A stretch of DNA of 64,000 nucleotides from assembly GCA_038329845.1 (NCBI GenBank), contig JBBQNJ010000016.1:4791-68790 (forward strand). Reading direction: 5' to 3'. The position numbers were made by a program, and so were the translations under genes. This DNA comes from JBBQNJ01 sp038329845. Its GTDB lineage: Bacteria > Planctomycetota > Phycisphaerae > Tepidisphaerales > Tepidisphaeraceae. Positions 61,362 through 64,000 of the stretch are shown here, piece by piece. Under the pieces are notes generated by a model. That model was not told the origin of the DNA and searched no databases. It saw nothing but the letters and a program-made list of their open reading frames with translations. Within the stretch, counting starts at the first letter, position 1, and each line of letters begins with the position of its first letter.

Positions 61362-62468
61362 CTAACTGACGGCCCAGCAGGCCGCGGTGTGCCCGGCTTG
61401 CCCCTGCTTGGGCATCAACGATTGTTCTTCTTCCGCGCAACGGCGCATCACGCGGAAGGTCTCGCCGCCCGACTCGACCTCGATGCTCTCGGCCGCGCCC
61501 GACTCGGCCGCCAATCGACGCGCCAGCGGACAGCGCGGATGAAACGGACATCCGCTCGGGGGGTTCGAGGGGCTGGGCACTTCTCCGCCCAATACGATCC
61601 GCTTGCGGGTAGGGCGAGGGTCCGGCTCCGGCACCGCCGACAGCAGCGCCACGGTGTAGGGATGCTTAGGGTTGGCGTACAAGTCGCTCGACGAGGCGGT
61701 CTCGACGATCCGCCCAAGATACATCACCGCCACGTCATCGGAAAAATGCTCGACGACGGCCAGATTGTGGGCGATGAACAGGTACGCGATCCCGCGTTCG
61801 CGCTGAAGATCATCCAGAAGATTGAGGATTTGCGACTGGATCGACACATCCAAGGCGCTGACCGGCTCATCGCAGACGATGAAGTCCGGGCTAAGCCCCA
61901 GCGCCCGTGCGATCCCCACCCGCTGGCGCTGTCCGCCGGAAAACTCGTGCGGATAGCGCGAGGCGTACGACGGGTCCAACCCCACGCGTTGCAGCAGTTC
62001 CGCGACCCGGGCGCGCTTTTCCCGGCCCCGGGCAATCCCATGGACTTCCAGCGGCTCGCCGACGATGTTCCCCACCGTCATTCGCGGATTCAGGCTGCTT
62101 ACCGGGTCCTGGAAAATGATCTGCATTCGCCGGCGAAGTTTGCGAAGCGCCTCGCCGCGATGGGCGAAGAAGTCCGACCCATCGTATCGGACCGTCCCGG
62201 ATGTGGCGGGGATCAACCGAAGGATTGTGCGGCCTACCGTCGTCTTACCGCACCCGCTTTCCCCCACCAACCCCAGCGTCCGCCGGGGATAGACGTCGAA
62301 GCTCACCCCATCGACCGCCTTGACCTGACCGACGATGCGTGAAAAGACTCCGCGGCGGATCGGGAAATGCGTCTTGAGGTCGCGGACTTCCAGTAGCGGC
62401 CGCTCATCCGGCGCCGCCGGGCGTCGATCGGCTTCGGCGGCCTGGAGATTGTCGGTCAATGCGGTCAC
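61362..62468 (-). CDS. Oligopeptide/dipeptide ABC transporter ATPase (OppF/DppF type)
   Basis: 368 residues, GTG with AGGAG upstream. Walker A GESGCGKTTVGR (about 70-81), Q loop in IFQDPVSSLNP, signature SGGQRQRVGIARAL, Walker B FIVCDEPVSALD and the C-terminal oligopeptide domain with CPFHPRCP cysteines. It follows the OppD-type gene on the same strand with a 39-base gap. Permease and binding-protein genes are not in the window. Confidence 0.93.
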   Translation of the reverse strand: MTALTDNLQAAEADRRPAAPDERPLLEVRDLKTHFPIRRGVFSRIVGQVKAVDGVSFDVYPRRTLGLVGESGCGKTTVGRTILRLIPATSGTVRYDGSDFFAHRGEALRKLRRRMQIIFQDPVSSLNPRMTVGNIVGEPLEVHGIARGREKRARVAELLQRVGLDPSYASRYPHEFSGGQRQRVGIARALGLSPDFIVCDEPVSALDVSIQSQILNLLDDLQRERGIAYLFIAHNLAVVEHFSDDVAVMYLGRIVETASSSDLYANPKHPYTVALLSAVPEPDPRPTRKRIVLGGEVPSPSNPPSGCPFHPRCPLARRLAAESGAAESIEVESGGETFRVMRRCAEEEQSLMPKQGQAGHTAACWAVS

Positions 62469-62507
62469 TCGATCGCTCCTGGAACTCTCGATGGGTCGCC
62501 ACCCGGC

Positions 62508-63665
62508 TTACCCAATCGTCTGGGCCACCACCTCGCGCCGGTGATTCAGTTGCGGGATCGTCATCGGCGCTTCGTCATAGCCTTCGGCGAAATGGCACGA
62601 TGCCCAGTGTGCGCCGCTCACTTCGCGCAGCGCCGGCTCATCCTTAACGCATCGCAGCATCATCGTGGCCCGCTCGCCCGATGCGTCGATCGTCGCGGTC
62701 TTCTCCGCCGGCACCGTCGCCGCCAGTTCCCGCGACAGCGGGCAGCGCGGATGGAACTTGCATCCCGAGGGAAACCGCGCCGGATTGGGCACCGCGCCGG
62801 GAATCGTCGCCAGCCGCTCGACATCGGCCCCCAACTGCGGCACGGATCGGAACAGGCCCTGCGTATACGGATGTCGCGGGCGATCGAACAACTGCTCGAC
62901 CGTCGTCGTCTCGACGATCCGGCTGGCGTACATCACCGCCACCACGTCAGCATTTTCGGCTACCACTCCCAGGTCGTGCGTGATCAGCAGGATCGCCATC
63001 CCCGCATCATGCTGCAATTTCCGCAGCAGCGCCAGAATCTGCGCCTGGATCGTCACGTCCAACGCCGTCGTCGGCTCGTCGGCGATCAGCAATCGCGGCT
63101 TGCACGACAGGGCCATGGCGATCATCACCCGCTGACGCATCCCCCCGGACATCCTGTGCGGATACTCGTGAATCCGCCGCGATGGATCGGCGATTCCCAC
63201 GGCCGCCAGGCTCTGCTCGGCCACCTCGTACGCCTGGCGCTTTGACAACCCCTGGTGCAGCCGGATCGCCTCGACGATCTGATTGCCGATCGTGTAAACC
63301 GGGTTCAGCGAGGTCATTGGCTCCTGGAAGATCATGGCGATCTCCTTGCCTCGGACCGAGCGCATCTGCGATTCGCGCAGCTTCAACAGATCGCCGCGCC
63401 CCTGAAGCAGAATTTCCCCGTGCGTCACCCTTCCCGGCGGCTGGGGTATCAGCCCCAGAATCGACAGTGCCGTAACGCTCTTGCCGCAGCCGGATTCTCC
63501 CACTAGCGCAACCGTCTGACCCGGAAAAACCGTAAGCGACACCTGGCCCACCGGCACAATCGGACCCTGTTCGGTGTCGAACGCCACGGACAGCTCGCGA
63601 AGCTGAACCAACGGTTCAGCGCGACCGGCGCCGCGATCGGGAGATTGAACTTCTCTCGGCTCCAT
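62508..63665 (-). CDS. Oligopeptide/dipeptide ABC transporter ATPase (OppD/DppD type)
   Basis: 385 residues. Walker A GESGCGKSVTALSIL (about 56-70), IFQEPMTSLNPVYTIGNQI, signature MSGGMRQRVMIAMAL, Walker B LLIADEPTTALD and the C-terminal CKFHPRCP. It pairs with the OppF-type gene downstream to power peptide or related solute uptake. The operon continues off the window only if permeases lie elsewhere. Confidence 0.93.
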   Translation of the reverse strand: MEPREVQSPDRGAGRAEPLVQLRELSVAFDTEQGPIVPVGQVSLTVFPGQTVALVGESGCGKSVTALSILGLIPQPPGRVTHGEILLQGRGDLLKLRESQMRSVRGKEIAMIFQEPMTSLNPVYTIGNQIVEAIRLHQGLSKRQAYEVAEQSLAAVGIADPSRRIHEYPHRMSGGMRQRVMIAMALSCKPRLLIADEPTTALDVTIQAQILALLRKLQHDAGMAILLITHDLGVVAENADVVAVMYASRIVETTTVEQLFDRPRHPYTQGLFRSVPQLGADVERLATIPGAVPNPARFPSGCKFHPRCPLSRELAATVPAEKTATIDASGERATMMLRCVKDEPALREVSGAHWASCHFAEGYDEAPMTIPQLNHRREVVAQTIG

Positions 63666-63795
63666 CGTTCATCGGCCATTCCAACCGAAAACCCCGCCCG
63701 CTTCCAGTCTCCTTTATGGTGCGAGCTTCCAGGGGTGTAGCGCACGATTGTGGCGAACGTGTCATAATGGCGAGAACTCAAACACGGAGGTTTCC

Positions 63796-64000
63796 ATGAG
63801 TCTGGACTTTTCCAAGTTGTCTGCCGAGGAACTGCTGGCGGCGGAGTCGGCGGTGCTGGTCAGCCCCTATGTCCGGCGGATGATCGTTCTCGCCGGGAGC
63901 AGTTGCTCGTTCGACGAGGCGGCGAAGCTGTTGCTGGAGCTGAGCCATTTCTCGATCAGCAACGATACCGTGCGGCGGGTTTGCGATGAGGAAGGTCAGG
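63796..64000 (+). CDS. Start of a probable ISKra4-type transposase (truncated by window end)
   Basis: The frame starts at an ATG with GGAGG 5 bases upstream and a CATAAT at 63763-63768. The 68 residues seen include VLVSPYVRRMIVLAGSSCSFDEAAKLLLELSHFSISNDTVRRVCDEEG, like the N-terminal domain of ISKra4 transposases (SFxxAAxLLxELxxxxxSxxTVxRxxxxxG). The call is from that pattern only; the catalytic part lies beyond the window. Confidence 0.5.
   Translation, partial: MSLDFSKLSAEELLAAESAVLVSPYVRRMIVLAGSSCSFDEAAKLLLELSHFSISNDTVRRVCDEEGQ

Overview
The window (64 kb, high GC) looks like a planctomycete chromosome, most likely of the class Phycisphaerae. The reasons are the combination of a PEP-CTERM protein, a planctomycete-style pseudopilin, a bacterial deoxyhypusine-synthase homologue, many short intergenic palindromic repeats, and a complete MreBCD/PBP2/RodA elongation operon, which budding Planctomycetia generally lack but Phycisphaerae can keep. 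Taxonomy is an inference from gene content, not from a marker tree.

Layout. 1-1.9 kb: 3' part of a PerM/AI-2E transporter. 2.1-9.3 kb: rod-shape operon mreB-mreC-mreD-mrdA-(DUF3592-like)-rodA. 9.4-9.7 kb: a probable glycosidase remnant. 9.8-16.9 kb (minus): LacI regulator, PEP-CTERM protein, pseudopilin and a 1.36 kb-residue beta-helix/LamG secreted protein, read here as a carbohydrate-linked cassette. 17.3-30.9 kb: scattered housekeeping and signalling genes (small membrane protein, CheY-like regulator, D-lyxose isomerase-like cupin, TsaE, amidase-like protein, Ser/Thr kinase, large FtsX permease, GH38 alpha-mannosidase, NifU-like, HU-like, GuaA). 31-44.7 kb: two glycosyltransferases, a deoxyhypusine synthase homologue split by an in-frame TAG, a DUF433/DUF5615 pair, Gmd, a PfkB kinase, an acetyl-xylan-esterase-like protein and a GNAT. 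45.0-49.3 kb: tmRNA (ssrA), then a visibly lower-GC glucoamylase/sugar-transporter pair. 49.4-56.9 kb (minus): type IV pilus/type II secretion operon pilM-N-O-P-like-B-T-C. 57.3-64 kb: ManA, a PMT-like glycosyltransferase, a soluble histidine kinase, two Opp/Dpp ATPases and the start of a probable ISKra4-type transposase.

Working together. Sugar metabolism recurs: ManA and Gmd connect mannose-6-P with GDP-mannose-derived sugars, and GH38, GH15 with its transporter, the lyxose isomerase and the esterase process carbohydrates. Glycosyltransferases point to envelope decoration, and the pilus ATPases with the prepilin-like protein suggest surface assembly.

The most interesting points are: (1) a 111-112 bp inverted-repeat element present three times, each between divergent genes, whose AT-rich core carries a promoter-like -35/-10 pair at the same place in two of three copies; (2) an amber codon inside a conserved deoxyhypusine synthase reading frame that overlaps a strong Shine-Dalgarno and a GTG restart; (3) several genes with a TANNNT box exactly 6 nt before the start codon, predicting leaderless mRNAs; (4) a tmRNA with an apparently 20-residue tag. 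No CRISPR array, rRNA or ordinary tRNA was recognised.
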